A DNA stretch of 42,620 nucleotides from Bacillales bacterium (GTDB taxonomy: Bacteria > Bacillota > Bacilli > Bacillales > DASSOY01): positions 1 through 42,620 of the forward strand of contig DASSOY010000006.1 in the NCBI GenBank assembly GCA_035700025.1. Direction: 5' to 3'. Under the pieces are notes generated by a model. That model did not search any database. It was not told where the DNA came from and saw only the letters and a program-made list of their open reading frames with translations. This document shows positions 1 through 8,674 of this stretch, one piece after another (within the stretch, counting starts at the first letter, position 1; every line of letters begins with the position of its first letter). The translations under genes and the position numbers were made by a program.

Positions 1-1263
1 ATTCCTCATCTCCACCGCGCGCGCATGCGCTTCCAGCCCTTCCAGGCGGGCGAGCGCGGCGATCTTCCCGCCGTTCTCGCGCATTGCGCGTTCACTATAG
101 GCAATCACGCTTGATTTTTTCACGAAATCATCCACGCCGAGCGGACTCGAAAACCGCGCCGTCCCGCTCGTCGGAAGCACATGGTTTGGCCCTGCGAAAT
201 AATCGCCGACCGGCTCCGTGCTGTACGGCCCGAGGAAAATCGCGCCCGCATGGCGGATTTCCCCAAGCCACGCTTCCGCATCCTCGACAACAACCTCAAG
301 ATGCTCCGGCGCGAACGCGTTTACGCACGCGACCGCGTGCGCCACGTCGCGCACGACGTAAATCGCGCCGTTGTCAGCGATCGCTTGCGCGGCGATGTCC
401 CGCCGCGGCAAATCCTCGAGCTGCCGCGCGACTTCGTCCGCGACTCGCTCAGCGAGCGCGCGCGACGGCGTGAACAGCACCGCCGCTGCGCGCGTGTCGT
501 GTTCGGCCTGCGACAGCAAGTCCGCCGCCAGCCAGCGAGGATTCGCGCTGTCATCTGCGATGACAGCGATCTCGCTCGGCCCGGCGATACTGTCGATGTC
601 GACAGCGCCGAACACTTCCCGCTTCGCGAGCGCTACGAAGATATTTCCGGGACCGACGATCTTGTCGACCTTGCCGATTGAGTCGGTCCCGTACGCGAGC
701 GCCGCGACCGCTTGCGCGCCGCCCGCCTTGTACACTTCATCCGCACCCGCTTCGCGGGCGGCGACAAGCACGGCCGGCGCGATCGCGCCGGAAGCCGCAG
801 GCGGCGTCGTCACGGCGACACGGGCGACGCCGGCGACTTTCGCCGGCACGACGCCCATGAGCACGGACGATGGGTACATCGCCGTGCCGCCGGGGACGTA
901 GACGCCGACGGCGTCGAGCGGCGTGATTTGCTGACCGAGGCGGGAGCCGTCGGGCTTCGTCATCGACCACGACGCGCGCACTTGGCGCTCGTGGAAGTCG
1001 CGAATGTGCGCCGCCGCCTCGCGAATCGTTTCGATGAGCGAGGGGTCGAGCGCAGCGTATGCCGCGTCGATTTCCGTCTCATCAACCCTCAACCGATCGA
1101 GGCGAACGCCGTCAAAGCGCTCGGTGAGCGCAAGGACGGCGGCGTCGCCGCGCTGGCGGACGTCGGCAATGATGTCGACGACGGCTTGGCGCTGCTGCTC
1201 AGTGCCGTTGTCAAGATTTCTGTCGAACGAAATCTCGTCGCCGTTCAGTTCAATCACCTTCAT
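1..1263 (-). CDS. hisD: Histidinol dehydrogenase HisD, 3' end cut by window edge
   Basis: HisD oxidises L-histidinol to L-histidine in two NAD+-dependent steps, the last reactions of histidine biosynthesis, in the cytosol. The frame stays open for 421 codons from ATG at 1263 to the left edge; the family is usually about 425-430 residues, so only a few C-terminal codons are missing. Visible family landmarks are a GPGN loop, SQAEHDT (zinc-ligand Gln and His), PEHLE (catalytic Glu-His) and [13 protein letters not shown], with LEGLEAHA near the end. The start overlaps the hisG stop by four bases (ATGA), which implies translational coupling. The gene is strikingly G+C-rich: 42 of the 60 bases at 301-360 are G or C, with heavy use of GCG and CGC codons, unlike the rest of the window. 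Confidence 0.96.
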   Translation of the reverse strand, partial: MKVIELNGDEISFDRNLDNGTEQQRQAVVDIIADVRQRGDAAVLALTERFDGVRLDRLRVDETEIDAAYAALDPSLIETIREAAAHIRDFHERQVRASWSMTKPDGSRLGQQITPLDAVGVYVPGGTAMYPSSVLMGVVPAKVAGVARVAVTTPPAASGAIAPAVLVAAREAGADEVYKAGGAQAVAALAYGTDSIGKVDKIVGPGNIFVALAKREVFGAVDIDSIAGPSEIAVIADDSANPRWLAADLLSQAEHDTRAAAVLFTPSRALAERVADEVARQLEDLPRRDIAAQAIADNGAIYVVRDVAHAVACVNAFAPEHLEVVVEDAEAWLGEIRHAGAIFLGPYSTEPVGDYFAGPNHVLPTSGTARFSSPLGVDDFVKKSSVIAYSERAMRENGGKIAALARLEGLEAHARAVEMRN

Positions 1264-1901
1264 GAAGTCACCCCCTCGACGACTTCGCGCAGGCGTGTCA
1301 CCATATCGTTAATAACCGCGTCTTTCGTCCGGTAGCTCACCGGGTTGACGATGAGGCGTGAGGTGATCGTGCCGATGTTCGCCAGCTCGACGAGGCCGTT
1401 TTCACGAAGCGTCCGGCCGGTCGAGACGATGTCGACAATGCGGTCGGCGAGGCCGATGATCGGCGCGAGCTCGATCGAGCCGTTCAGCTTGATGATTTCA
1501 ACTTGCTCGCCTTGCTCGCGGAAATATTTCGCGGCGACGTTCGGATATTTCGAAGCGACCTTCGGCGCATAATCTTTCACTTCGACGCCGGGCAGACCGG
1601 CGACTGCCAAATGGCATTCGCTGATTTTCAAATCGAGCACCTCGTACACGTCACGTTCTTCCTCAAGCATGACGTCTTTGCCGGCAATGCCGATATCGGC
1701 TACTCCGTGCTCGACGTACGTCGGCACATCCATCGGTTTCGCGAGAATGAAACGCATCCCCGCTTCCTCAACGTCAATGATGAGCTTCCGCGACTCTTCG
1801 AATTCCGGCGGCAGCGGATACCCGGCTTTTTTCAACAATTCGACCGCTTCGTGAAAAATCCGCCCTTTCGGCATCGCAGCAGTAATCTGTGTATTCGACA
1901 T
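1260..1901 (-). CDS. hisG: ATP phosphoribosyltransferase catalytic subunit HisG (short form)
   Basis: HisG condenses ATP with PRPP to give phosphoribosyl-ATP, the committed step of histidine synthesis. At 213 residues this is the short form, which lacks the C-terminal regulatory domain and works with HisZ, whose gene lies just upstream. The N-terminus reads [10 protein letters not shown], and the PRPP-binding region contains [14 protein letters not shown], both typical. The frame also opens at a GTG at 1913, but the purine-rich GTGGGTGA sits directly before ATG 1901, so I start there. The stop overlaps hisD ATG by four bases. G+C is intermediate between hisZ and hisD (35 of 60 at 1561-1620). 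Expression would be limited by histidine feedback through HisZ in this enzyme type. Confidence 0.95.
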   Translation of the reverse strand: MSNTQITAAMPKGRIFHEAVELLKKAGYPLPPEFEESRKLIIDVEEAGMRFILAKPMDVPTYVEHGVADIGIAGKDVMLEEERDVYEVLDLKISECHLAVAGLPGVEVKDYAPKVASKYPNVAAKYFREQGEQVEIIKLNGSIELAPIIGLADRIVDIVSTGRTLRENGLVELANIGTITSRLIVNPVSYRTKDAVINDMVTRLREVVEGVTS

Positions 1902-2063
1902 AAGTTCACCCACTTTTATAAGTACACGATTTTGAAATCGATCATGACGATCGTTATTTTAGGCAAAACGGCGTATTTTTAAAGGTAACGGTCATAGAGC
2001 ACGCTATTTTCCCAAAAACAATGAAAATCATGATGACTTTCGCAAGAAGTTGGCAAATAAGGC

Positions 2064-2138
2064 TTCTCATGCACGATTTCACCTCAATATAGGTACAATT
2101 TCAAAAAATAACGATTCTCATGCACGATTCCACCACAA
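2064..2138. repeat. Short direct repeat in the hisG-hisZ gap
   Basis: The 286-base gap 1902-2187 between hisZ and hisG carries no convincing gene. Within it a 24-base unit occurs twice, at 2064-2087 and 2115-2138, matching at 22 of 24 positions; both copies contain TTCTCATGCACGATT. A weaker partial match lies near 2026. In B. subtilis hisZ and hisG are adjacent with little space, so this gap looks like an insertion or an intergenic repeat element. Function is unknown. Confidence 0.7.
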
Positions 2139-2187
2139 CAATTGGCATCCAAATTCGTAAAAATTGGCCAATCTGCCACCTATCCCG

Positions 2188-3351
2188 TTAAGAATCAAGA
2201 TAATAAACGACTTCGTCAAATTTGCCGGCGTAAGTTTCGATATCATCAAGACCGGCCACATCTTGCAGCACGACACGTTCCCCTTTATTTCGTTTCACCG
2301 CCGCGAGACGCATCGCTTCAGCTCGGCGATCGGCCGTATATAACACACAAATCGTGAACGCTTCACTGTCTCGTTCGCCGACCGCTTCGATCAAACGGTC
2401 AAAAAAGACGGCAAAACCAGTCGCCGGAGCGGGAGCGCTGAATTTTTCGAGCAATTCGTCGTACCGGCCGCCGCTTGCAATCGGGTAACCGATCGTTTCA
2501 TCCAATCCTTCGAAAACATAACCGGTATAATAGTCCATATGGCTGACGAGCGTAAAGTCCACCTTCACGTGGTCACCGACCCCGAAGTCGTCCAAGATTG
2601 CGGAAAGCTCTTTCATTTCCGCTAAAATGGCTTTTTCCCTCGCACCGGACGCCACGGTTTCCGCTCTTTTGATCGTTTCCCGCTTTCCACGCAAGTCGAG
2701 CAATGTTTCAAGCTTTTGTTTTGCCTCTTCGCTGAGCGGCATTTCAGCCAACGCGCGGCGATATCCCACGTAATTTTTCTCATATAAGAACCGCGTCAAT
2801 TGATCGGCTTGCTCCTTGCTCTCCGTCGCTTCGCCGAGCAACAACTGAACGAATCCGATATGGCCGACCGCCACTTGAAACTTGCTCAAGCCGGCTAGCC
2901 TGACAACATGCACCATCAACGCGATCACTTCGGCATCCGCAGCAATTGAAGCGTCACCAATCAATTCAACTCCGAGCTGTTCAAACTCGGCCGGCCGCCC
3001 GCCTTCTCGTTGCTGAGCGCGATAAACGTTCGCGTCGTAGGCCAATCGAAGCGGATGGCCCTCGGCATTTAATCGGGAAGCAGCAATCCTCGCAATCGGA
3101 GCGGTCATGTCCGGCCGCAGCACAAGCGTCTTGCCTTCCTGATCCAGCAATTTAAACAGTTGACGCTCTTCAATCGAAGTTGCAGTGCCGACCGTATCGA
3201 AATATTCCAACGCCGGCGTTTCGACAAACCGGTATCCCCAGCGATGCATCGCATCGCTGATCGTCTTTCTTAAGCGAGCCTTCGTTTCGTACATCGAAGG
3301 CAGCGTATCTCTCATCCCAAGCGGCTTCTCGAACCCGAATGGTTTCGACAT
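2188..3351 (-). CDS. hisZ: ATP phosphoribosyltransferase regulatory subunit HisZ
   Basis: HisZ is a catalytically inactive histidyl-tRNA synthetase paralogue. It forms a hetero-octamer with short HisG, is needed for HisG activity and carries the histidine feedback site. The 387 residues match the family length (B. subtilis about 391). The N-terminus reads KPLGMRDTLPSM, then class II aaRS-like motifs follow: VETPALEYFDT and LRPDMTAPIARIAA (motif 2-like). Near the middle is DYYTGYVFEG, followed by ASGGRYDELL. ATG 3351 follows GGAGTGATGGGGA. It is probably the first gene of the his operon. The leader upstream has no T-box signature; an AT-rich TATTAT lies near 3396 but no good -35 is evident. 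Confidence 0.95.
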   Translation of the reverse strand: MSKPFGFEKPLGMRDTLPSMYETKARLRKTISDAMHRWGYRFVETPALEYFDTVGTATSIEERQLFKLLDQEGKTLVLRPDMTAPIARIAASRLNAEGHPLRLAYDANVYRAQQREGGRPAEFEQLGVELIGDASIAADAEVIALMVHVVRLAGLSKFQVAVGHIGFVQLLLGEATESKEQADQLTRFLYEKNYVGYRRALAEMPLSEEAKQKLETLLDLRGKRETIKRAETVASGAREKAILAEMKELSAILDDFGVGDHVKVDFTLVSHMDYYTGYVFEGLDETIGYPIASGGRYDELLEKFSAPAPATGFAVFFDRLIEAVGERDSEAFTICVLYTADRRAEAMRLAAVKRNKGERVVLQDVAGLDDIETYAGKFDEVVYYLDS

Positions 3352-3536
3352 TCCCCATCACTCCGTACACTTTAGTTCGCTAATGTGATAATAAAATAAA
3401 GACTTATTGAGTAGTTTACCTCGCTTTTCGTCATCCGTCAATCGATGATAATTTCGCGAAATCGGCACAAGCTATGCACGAATCGCTTTTCATGGTTCTT
3501 TCATCTTAACAAAAAGTGCTTGCAGAGGTGTTCCAT

Positions 3537-4589
3537 TTGAAAAAAACGTTCATGCTGGCCGTCATCACTTTGTTCCCATTATCCGTGCTTGCAACTTGGT
3601 TTCATTGGCCGGAACTGTCGAGGTTTGTGTTGTACGGAGCGACTATCATCAGCCTTGCCTTTTACATGAGCCGGGCGACGGAAAACTTGTCAATCCTCGT
3701 CGGCGAGCGGATCGGCGGTTTGATCAACGCGACTTTCGGCAATGCCGTCGAATTGCTGATCGCCATTTTTTCATTAAAAGCAGGCCTTTACAGCCTCGTG
3801 CTCGCGTCCATTTCGGGTTCGGTGATCGGCAATTTGCTTTTTAACGGCGGACTGTCGTTCTTTACCGGAGGACTTAAACATAAGCGTCTCCAATTCAATG
3901 TTCACAACGCCCGTCACAATTCCGCTCTTCTCATCTTCGCGGTCATCGTCGCTTTTTTGTTCCCGAAAATCTTTTCTTATGAACTGGCAAAGGCGGACGT
4001 TTTCAAACTCAGCCTCGGATCTGCGGTCGTGATGATCTTTCTTTATTTAAGCGGATTGTATTTCAAGTTGGTCACCCATCGAGGAGTCTATTCGGCAGGT
4101 GAACAAGAAGCGGAAGCATCGGAGAAAGCGGAGTGGGGATTTTGGCGGTCGCTCGTCACGCTGCTCGTATTGACGGCAGCTGCGGCGTATGTCAGTGAAA
4201 ATCTCGTTGAAACCTTTGATTTCGTTTCAAACAGGCTCGGCTTGAGCGAAATATTCATCGGTCTCGTGATTGTCGCCGTGATCGGAAATGCCGGCGAATA
4301 CATCACGTCGATCATGATGGCTGCCAAAAACCGGGTCGCTGTCACCGTTGAAATTTCCGTCGGCGCTACGTTGCAAATCGCGATGTTCGTCGCTCCAGTT
4401 CTCGTTTTTGTTTCGTTGTTGTTCGGGCGTCCGCTCGCGCTCATTTTCACGATGCCGGAAATGGCATCGATGGTGCTCGCCGTGTTGTTGAACATCATGA
4501 TCATGAACGACGGGGACACGAATTGGTTCGAAGGAGCGACACTCGTCGCGGCTTATGCAATCATGGCGGTTGGGTTTTATCTTTTGTAA
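3537..4589 (+). CDS. cax: Ca2+/H+ antiporter, CAX family (YfkE-like)
   Basis: Predicted inner-membrane calcium/proton exchanger. It is about 350 residues with roughly eleven hydrophobic segments, as in B. subtilis YfkE (351). Both CAX alpha-repeat signatures are present: GNAVELLIA (Glu about 72) and GNAGEYITS (Glu about 254), whose acidic residues form the ion-binding centre. An acidic loop EQEAEASEKAEW separates the two halves. The second motif departs from the family: GNAAEH is usual, and here it reads GNAGEY, so His is replaced by Tyr. I start at TTG 3537 because GAGGTG lies six bases upstream; a GTG at 3516 has no good ribosome site. It is one of two plus-strand genes in the window, divergent from hisZ and convergent with the gene ending at 4603. 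Confidence 0.93.
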   Translation: MKKTFMLAVITLFPLSVLATWFHWPELSRFVLYGATIISLAFYMSRATENLSILVGERIGGLINATFGNAVELLIAIFSLKAGLYSLVLASISGSVIGNLLFNGGLSFFTGGLKHKRLQFNVHNARHNSALLIFAVIVAFLFPKIFSYELAKADVFKLSLGSAVVMIFLYLSGLYFKLVTHRGVYSAGEQEAEASEKAEWGFWRSLVTLLVLTAAAAYVSENLVETFDFVSNRLGLSEIFIGLVIVAVIGNAGEYITSIMMAAKNRVAVTVEISVGATLQIAMFVAPVLVFVSLLFGRPLALIFTMPEMASMVLAVLLNIMIMNDGDTNWFEGATLVAAYAIMAVGFYLL

Positions 4590-4602
4590 AATTGACCCCG
4601 TG

Positions 4603-4812
4603 TCACCGTTTGCGCAACGATTTTCGCGCTTCGGCGATTTGGCGCCGCACGCGGTCCTTCGGATTCCAGCAACGAAACTGCCATTTCGGATTCGTCTCGT
4701 AACCGAGACGGGCGCAGCGGGACGTAACGTTGCCGTCGTCGTTTTCGACGCGAAAATGCCTGCACGTGGCGCAGCAATGGTACCGTTCCTTGATGCGCTC
4801 GAGCCGGTCCAT
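4603..4812 (-). CDS. Small cysteine-rich protein of unknown function
   Basis: I do not recognise a characterised family. The 69-residue product has Cys at YHCCATCRHF near the N-terminus, then a C in SRCARLGYET and a C in FRCWNPK. This suggests a compact metal- or disulfide-stabilised fold, and the tail is basic (RKSLRKR). ATG 4812 is preceded at good distance by GGAGTGATCGC, whose GGAGTGA contains the yvoF stop codon, so it is probably translated as the last gene of the hprK-lgt-ppaX-yvoF operon. The frame continues further upstream, but no better start signal exists there. The clean ribosome site, operon position and regular Cys/aromatic spacing argue that it is real. Confidence 0.72.
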   Translation of the reverse strand: MDRLERIKERYHCCATCRHFRVENDDGNVTSRCARLGYETNPKWQFRCWNPKDRVRRQIAEARKSLRKR

Positions 4813-4816
4813 GCGA

Positions 4817-5320
4817 TCACTCCTTGTCCGTTTTGTCTTCTTTCGTTTTGATGATCCGCATCGGATTCCCGCCGACGAACGCTCCTGCCGGCACGTCGGC
4901 ATTGACGAGCGTCGCTGCCGACACAACCGCGCCGTTTCCGATCCGCACGCCGGGCAAAATCGTACAGTTGGCACCGATCATCACCTCATCGCCGATTTCG
5001 ACGAGACCGAGCCGGTATTCGTCGATCAAATATTCGTGGGCAAGAATCGTCGTGTTGTAGCCGATCACGGAATTTTTTCCGACGGAAATGTATTCGGGAT
5101 ACATGATATCCAGCATCGTCATGAGGGCAAACGACGTTTGCTCCCCGATTTTCATTCGCAACAACGCCCGGTACATCGCATTCTTCCAACTGAGAATCGG
5201 CGTATAGCGGGCAATCTGAATGATGATGAAATTTTTCACGACTTTCAAGAAAGGAACCGTTTTGTAGACATGCCATAATGAGTTAGCGCCTTCCACAGGA
5301 TAACGTTTTGTTCTTCTCAT
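4817..5320 (-). CDS. yvoF: Left-handed beta-helix acyltransferase (YvoF-like)
   Basis: Putative O-acetyltransferase of the hexapeptide-repeat (LbH) superfamily, 167 residues. The C-terminal two thirds carry the repeated [LIV]-G-x4 pattern: VGKNSVIGYNTTI, VEIGDEVMIGANCTIL and GVRIGNGAVVSAATLV, ending in GAFVGGNPMRIIK, the usual acyl-CoA/acceptor end of these enzymes. The N-terminus has a hydrophobic stretch (FLKVVKNFIIIQIARY) that could lie on the membrane. The substrate is unknown. The start overlaps the ppaX stop (ATGA at 5320-5317). B. subtilis has the same ppaX-yvoF order next to hisZ. Confidence 0.88.
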   Translation of the reverse strand: MRRTKRYPVEGANSLWHVYKTVPFLKVVKNFIIIQIARYTPILSWKNAMYRALLRMKIGEQTSFALMTMLDIMYPEYISVGKNSVIGYNTTILAHEYLIDEYRLGLVEIGDEVMIGANCTILPGVRIGNGAVVSAATLVNADVPAGAFVGGNPMRIIKTKEDKTDKE

Positions 5321-5964
5321 TTCACCGCCACCTTGAGCACGTCCAACAGCTGCGGCATCTTTTCAAGCATCACGTCCGGATTCATCTTACGCAAAACTTC
5401 ACTTCCCTTGACCGCCCACTCAACCCCTGCGGTGGCTGTCCCGGCATTTTTTCCGGCGCTGATGTCATGCGGGCTGTCCCCGACCATCAACGCGGTTTCC
5501 GCCCGCGCCTCGAGGATCCGCAACGCTTTCAGAATCGGTTCCGGCGAAGGCTTTGCTTCCTTCACATCATCGATTGTCACGACCGTTTCGAAAAACGAAG
5601 CGAGACCGGTGAGCTTCAAGCCCATCTCCACCGTTTTTCTCGCTTTCGTCGTCACGATTCCGAGCTTAAATCGATGCGCCTTCAACACTTGTACGGTCTC
5701 GTACACCCCTTCATATTCGCGAACGAGCTCATCGTGGTGCGCGATATTATGCTCGCGGTACACGCTCACCATTTCATCCGCGAGCGTCGGGTCAATTTTA
5801 TAAAAAGAATCCCGCAACGGTTCACCGATAAATCCGACGATATCGTCCTTGCCAAAACGATTCGGGAAATAGCGTTCCAACGTATGCGAGAACGATGCAA
5901 TAATCAAGTCGTTCGTATTGATCAACGTGCCGTCCAAATCGAACAATACAGTCTCGACGTTCAT
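5317..5964 (-). CDS. ppaX: Pyrophosphatase PpaX (HAD superfamily)
   Basis: PpaX hydrolyses the pyrophosphate released when HPr kinase/phosphorylase dephosphorylates Ser46-P of HPr by phosphorolysis, so it assists HprK, encoded upstream. The 215 residues match B. subtilis PpaX (216). HAD motifs are DLDGTLINT (Asp9 nucleophile, Asp11), the Thr-containing VTTKARKT, the Lys of KPSPEP, and VGDSPHD with the metal-binding acids. An earlier in-frame ATG exists at 5985, but ATG 5964 overlaps the lgt stop as ATGA and gives the family length; GGAAGGAAG lies upstream. It is part of hprK-lgt-ppaX-yvoF. Confidence 0.95.
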   Translation of the reverse strand: MNVETVLFDLDGTLINTNDLIIASFSHTLERYFPNRFGKDDIVGFIGEPLRDSFYKIDPTLADEMVSVYREHNIAHHDELVREYEGVYETVQVLKAHRFKLGIVTTKARKTVEMGLKLTGLASFFETVVTIDDVKEAKPSPEPILKALRILEARAETALMVGDSPHDISAGKNAGTATAGVEWAVKGSEVLRKMNPDVMLEKMPQLLDVLKVAVK

Positions 5965-6803
5965 GACCAACGACTTCCTTCCCATTGGCGCTCGCTTTCC
6001 AAATAGCGACCGGCGCCGCGTACGCGTCGATAGATAATAACGATAAGGGCAAATGCGATCAAGGCTATCGATATGACCTGGGCCATCCGCAGCCCGCTCG
6101 TCAGCATGAGGCTGTCAGTGCGAAGCCCTTCGATGTAAAAACGGCCGACGGAGTACAAAGCGACGTAGATGAGAAATAGTTCTCCGCGTACGAGATTCGC
6201 TTTTCGCAACGCCAACAGCACGAAAAACACGGCAAAATCCCATAAAGACTCATATAAAAAAGTCGGGGCATAATACGCGCCGTCAATGTACATTTGATTG
6301 ATCATCCAGTTCGGCAAATGCAAGTTTTCAAGAAATGTGCGGGATACGGCAGCACCGTGAGCTTCTTGATTGACGAAATTTCCCCAGCGGCCGATTGCTT
6401 GTCCAAGAATGACGCTCGGTGCGAGAATGTCGACGAACCGCCAGAAGGAATACCCTTTTCGTTTCGTAAAAATAAGGGCCGTTAACGCACCGCCGATCAA
6501 AGCGCCGTGGATGGCAATGCCCCCGTGCCAAATCGCGATGATTTCACTCGGATGAGCAGCATAATAGTCCCATTTAAAAGTAACGTAATACACTCTCGCA
6601 AAAAGAATCGCGACGGGAACCGCGATCAAAATGTAATCCACGATCGTGTCTTTCGGATAACCGAGCCTGCGGCTTTCCCGTACCGCAAGCAAAAGTCCGA
6701 GAAAAGCGCCGAATGCAATAATAACGCCGTACCAATAAATGTTCAACGGCCCGAGATGAATCGCCACCCGGTCGATGGGCGGCTGTCCAGCTGTGTGCAT
6801 CAT
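5961..6803 (-). CDS. lgt: Prolipoprotein diacylglyceryl transferase Lgt
   Basis: Lgt moves a diacylglyceryl group from phosphatidylglycerol to the lipobox cysteine of prolipoproteins, in the cytoplasmic membrane. The 280-residue product has about seven membrane segments and the Lgt signature [13 protein letters not shown], preceded by [15 protein letters not shown] (essential His region) and followed by [17 protein letters not shown] precedes ATG-ATG at the start. It ends with a TGA overlapping the ppaX start. An 83-base gap separates it from hprK, with no terminator seen, so cotranscription is likely. Confidence 0.97.
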   Translation of the reverse strand: MMHTAGQPPIDRVAIHLGPLNIYWYGVIIAFGAFLGLLLAVRESRRLGYPKDTIVDYILIAVPVAILFARVYYVTFKWDYYAAHPSEIIAIWHGGIAIHGALIGGALTALIFTKRKGYSFWRFVDILAPSVILGQAIGRWGNFVNQEAHGAAVSRTFLENLHLPNWMINQMYIDGAYYAPTFLYESLWDFAVFFVLLALRKANLVRGELFLIYVALYSVGRFYIEGLRTDSLMLTSGLRMAQVISIALIAFALIVIIYRRVRGAGRYLESERQWEGSRWS

Positions 6804-6886
6804 GGTCCTCCCTATCCTCTATCAATCTTGGTTGCCGAAACTGTGTGTTCTGCTGTCCCGTGCGTCCGTGCAAGTTAAACAGTTGT

Positions 6887-7819
6887 TTAAAAGTCGTCCA
6901 AATCGCCCTCGATGGCGTCCGTCAACCGCTCGGAGAACTGTTTGGCGGCGTTCATGCCCATTCGTTTCAGGCGATAGTTCATGGCCGCGACTTCAACGAT
7001 GACCGCCAAGTTTCGGCCGGGACGGACGGGAACCGTCAATTTCGGCAACTCCGTATCAAGGATCTTCACATATTGTTCTTCAAGTCCGATCCGGTCATAC
7101 GCTTTATCCTCGTTCCACAATTCGAGATGGACGACGAGCGTAATTTTTTTATAATTGCGGATCGCCCGCGCGCCAAACAACGTCATGACATTAATAATGC
7201 CCAATCCGCGAATCTCCAGCAAATGCTGGATCAGTTCCGGCGCGTTGCCGACCAAGTAATCTTCGCTTTCTTGACGTATTTCGACCGAATCGTCGGCGAC
7301 GAGACGATGCCCCCGTTTCACGAGTTCAAGAGCCGTTTCACTCTTACCAACGCCGCTGGTCCCCGTAATGAGCACCCCAACACCGTAAATGTCGACAAGT
7401 ACGCCGTGAATCGCCGTCATCGGCGCCAGTTTGCTTTCCAAAAAGTTCGTGATCTTACTGCTCAATCGGGTGGTCGTCAACGATGATCTTAAGATCGGCA
7501 CTCCTGATTTCTGCGATGCACGAATCAATTCTTCCGGCACGTCCAGCTCTCTTGAAATAATGATGCCCGGCGTTTCTTCTCTGCAAAGATGCTCCATTCT
7601 TTCCAATCTCGTTCGTTTATCAAGCCCGTGAAAGAACGACAACTCGGTTTTTCCGATCAATTGCAGCCGTTCTGCGGGATAATACGTGAAGAACCCGGCC
7701 ATCTCCAAACCCGGACGCGAGATGTCGCTCGTCGTGATCGGCCGGTGCAGCCCTTCCTCTCCGCTGATCAATTCCATTTCAAATCGTTCGATCAAGTCGT
7801 TCGTTTGTACTTTGGCCAA
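6887..7819 (-). CDS. hprK: HPr kinase/phosphorylase HprK
   Basis: HprK phosphorylates HPr on Ser46 and removes the phosphate by phosphorolysis. It is the sensor of carbon catabolite repression through CcpA. The 310 residues equal the B. subtilis length. Motifs are the P-loop GTSGVGKS (about 153-160), His138 in AIHGVLVD, and the family signature [10 protein letters not shown] (about 202-211). Starting at TTG 7819 gives the conserved N-terminus MAKVQTNDL, with GAGGGGGTGA upstream; the in-frame GTG at 7828 lies within that ribosome site. Its target HPr is encoded in this same window at 36184. A TG-extended -10-like TAAAAT lies at 7842-7847. Confidence 0.97.
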   Translation of the reverse strand: MAKVQTNDLIERFEMELISGEEGLHRPITTSDISRPGLEMAGFFTYYPAERLQLIGKTELSFFHGLDKRTRLERMEHLCREETPGIIISRELDVPEELIRASQKSGVPILRSSLTTTRLSSKITNFLESKLAPMTAIHGVLVDIYGVGVLITGTSGVGKSETALELVKRGHRLVADDSVEIRQESEDYLVGNAPELIQHLLEIRGLGIINVMTLFGARAIRNYKKITLVVHLELWNEDKAYDRIGLEEQYVKILDTELPKLTVPVRPGRNLAVIVEVAAMNYRLKRMGMNAAKQFSERLTDAIEGDLDDF

Positions 7820-7886
7820 CCGGTTCACCCCCTCGCGTCCTATTTTACCATACGACTTCCGGACGAAATCACTCCGCTTGCGGCAG

Positions 7887-8246
7887 TTATTTCTTCATCA
7901 ATGGTTTCACGACGAAATACTCCAACAACATGTTGAGAATTGAAATGATAATCGCCGCCAACAACGCGGTTCCGAATCCTCCGATGTTGAAAGCCTCCCC
8001 CATGACAGAAGCCGTCAACATAAGCAACAACGCGTTAATGACGATCAAAAACAAGCCGAGCGTCAACACCGTAACCGGCAGCGTCAACAGGACGAGAATC
8101 GGTTTAATGAACATATTTATGAGGGCGAGCAAGAAACTCGCCCCGACCGCAGCCCAAACGCTCGTCAATTCAAACGAATGCAAATACCCCGCAACGACTA
8201 TTAACACAATGCTGTTTACGACAATGTGAACGATCCATTTTGTCAC
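7887..8246 (-). CDS. yvlD: YvlD-like membrane protein (phage holin 4 superfamily)
   Basis: Small integral membrane protein, 119 residues, with four hydrophobic segments: near the N-terminus ([18 protein letters not shown]), then [36 protein letters not shown] and [15 protein letters not shown]. The loop [17 protein letters not shown] is typical of the YvlD/phage-holin-IV family. The biochemical role is unknown; the B. subtilis homologue is in the SigW envelope-stress regulon. GTG 8246 follows GGGGGGAGACCA, while the frame further upstream lacks a good site. It is the second gene of a two-gene operon with the gene at 8280-8588. Confidence 0.85.
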   Translation of the reverse strand: MTKWIVHIVVNSIVLIVVAGYLHSFELTSVWAAVGASFLLALINMFIKPILVLLTLPVTVLTLGLFLIVINALLLMLTASVMGEAFNIGGFGTALLAAIIISILNMLLEYFVVKPLMKK

Positions 8247-8279
8247 TGGTCTCCCCCCTTCCCGTCTTAACAAGTCTGA

Positions 8280-8588
8280 TTAATCACGCCCATTTCGGAC
8301 AACGCTCTGAATCCCTCTGACGACATTCCAAATGAAAACGACTAACGAAATCAACCCGTAAATAATGATCGAGACGACGATCGAAGACCAGTGAAAACCG
8401 CTTGCCATCGTATAGAAAAAAAGCACCGGGATACTGGCTAACGGAATGAGATGAGACAAAAACGACAGTTTCGCCGCTTGCTTCACGTCCGGACTCTCAA
8501 CGACAAAATAGACGATGATCGGAAATAAAAACGGAGCGAAAAACACGCTCAAATAGCAAAGCGATGCGAGTACGGCATTCAAATTCAT
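8280..8588 (-). CDS. Small membrane protein, DUF4870-like (YvlA position)
   Basis: A 102-residue protein with three to four hydrophobic segments. The pattern of an N-terminal LCYLSVFFAPFLFPIIVYFV, then a polar VKQAAKLSFLSHL stretch, then two more membrane segments, resembles DUF4870 proteins. In B. subtilis the yvlABCD operon lies at this place; here only an A-like and a D-like gene remain. ATG 8588 follows GGGAGAGATTTCT. The start lies just downstream of a strong SigW-like promoter (8612-8639). Function is unknown; a role in envelope stress is inferred only from the promoter and the partner gene. Confidence 0.8.
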   Translation of the reverse strand: MNLNAVLASLCYLSVFFAPFLFPIIVYFVVESPDVKQAAKLSFLSHLIPLASIPVLFFYTMASGFHWSSIVVSIIIYGLISLVVFIWNVVRGIQSVVRNGRD

Positions 8589-8611
8589 AGAAATCTCTCC
8601 CTTCCCTAAAC

Positions 8612-8639
8612 GATACGTGAATCGCGGGAAAAAGTTTCA
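8612..8639 (-). promoter_or_regulatory. SigW (ECF)-type promoter of the yvl-like operon
   Basis: The minus strand reads TGAAAC (8639-8634), a 16-base spacer, then CGTATC (8617-8612). This is an exact match to the TGAAAC-N16-CGTA consensus of SigW-type promoters. It lies 24 bases before the ATG of the DUF4870-like gene. B. subtilis yvlABCD is known to belong to the SigW regulon, so the control appears conserved although the operon has shrunk. Confidence 0.82.
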
Positions 8640-8640
8640 G

Positions 8641-8665
8641 AAAAAGCCGGGAGTCCCCTCCCGGC
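8641..8665 (-). terminator. Rho-independent terminator of uvrBA
   Basis: On the minus strand an eight-base-pair stem (GCCGGGAG and CTCCCGGC, loop GGGA) is followed by TTTTT, ten bases after the uvrA stop. It almost abuts the -35 of the next operon's SigW-type promoter. Confidence 0.85.
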
Positions 8666-8674
8666 CGACACGAT

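Noticed and set aside
84..1335. Several long overlapping plus-strand frames across the his region
   Set aside because: They are antisense shadows of G+C-rich hisD and hisG; they are Arg/Ala-rich, show no family motif and lack ribosome sites.
2188..3480. T-box or riboswitch control of the his genes
   Set aside because: No T-box signature or specifier stem is visible upstream of hisZ or hisG.
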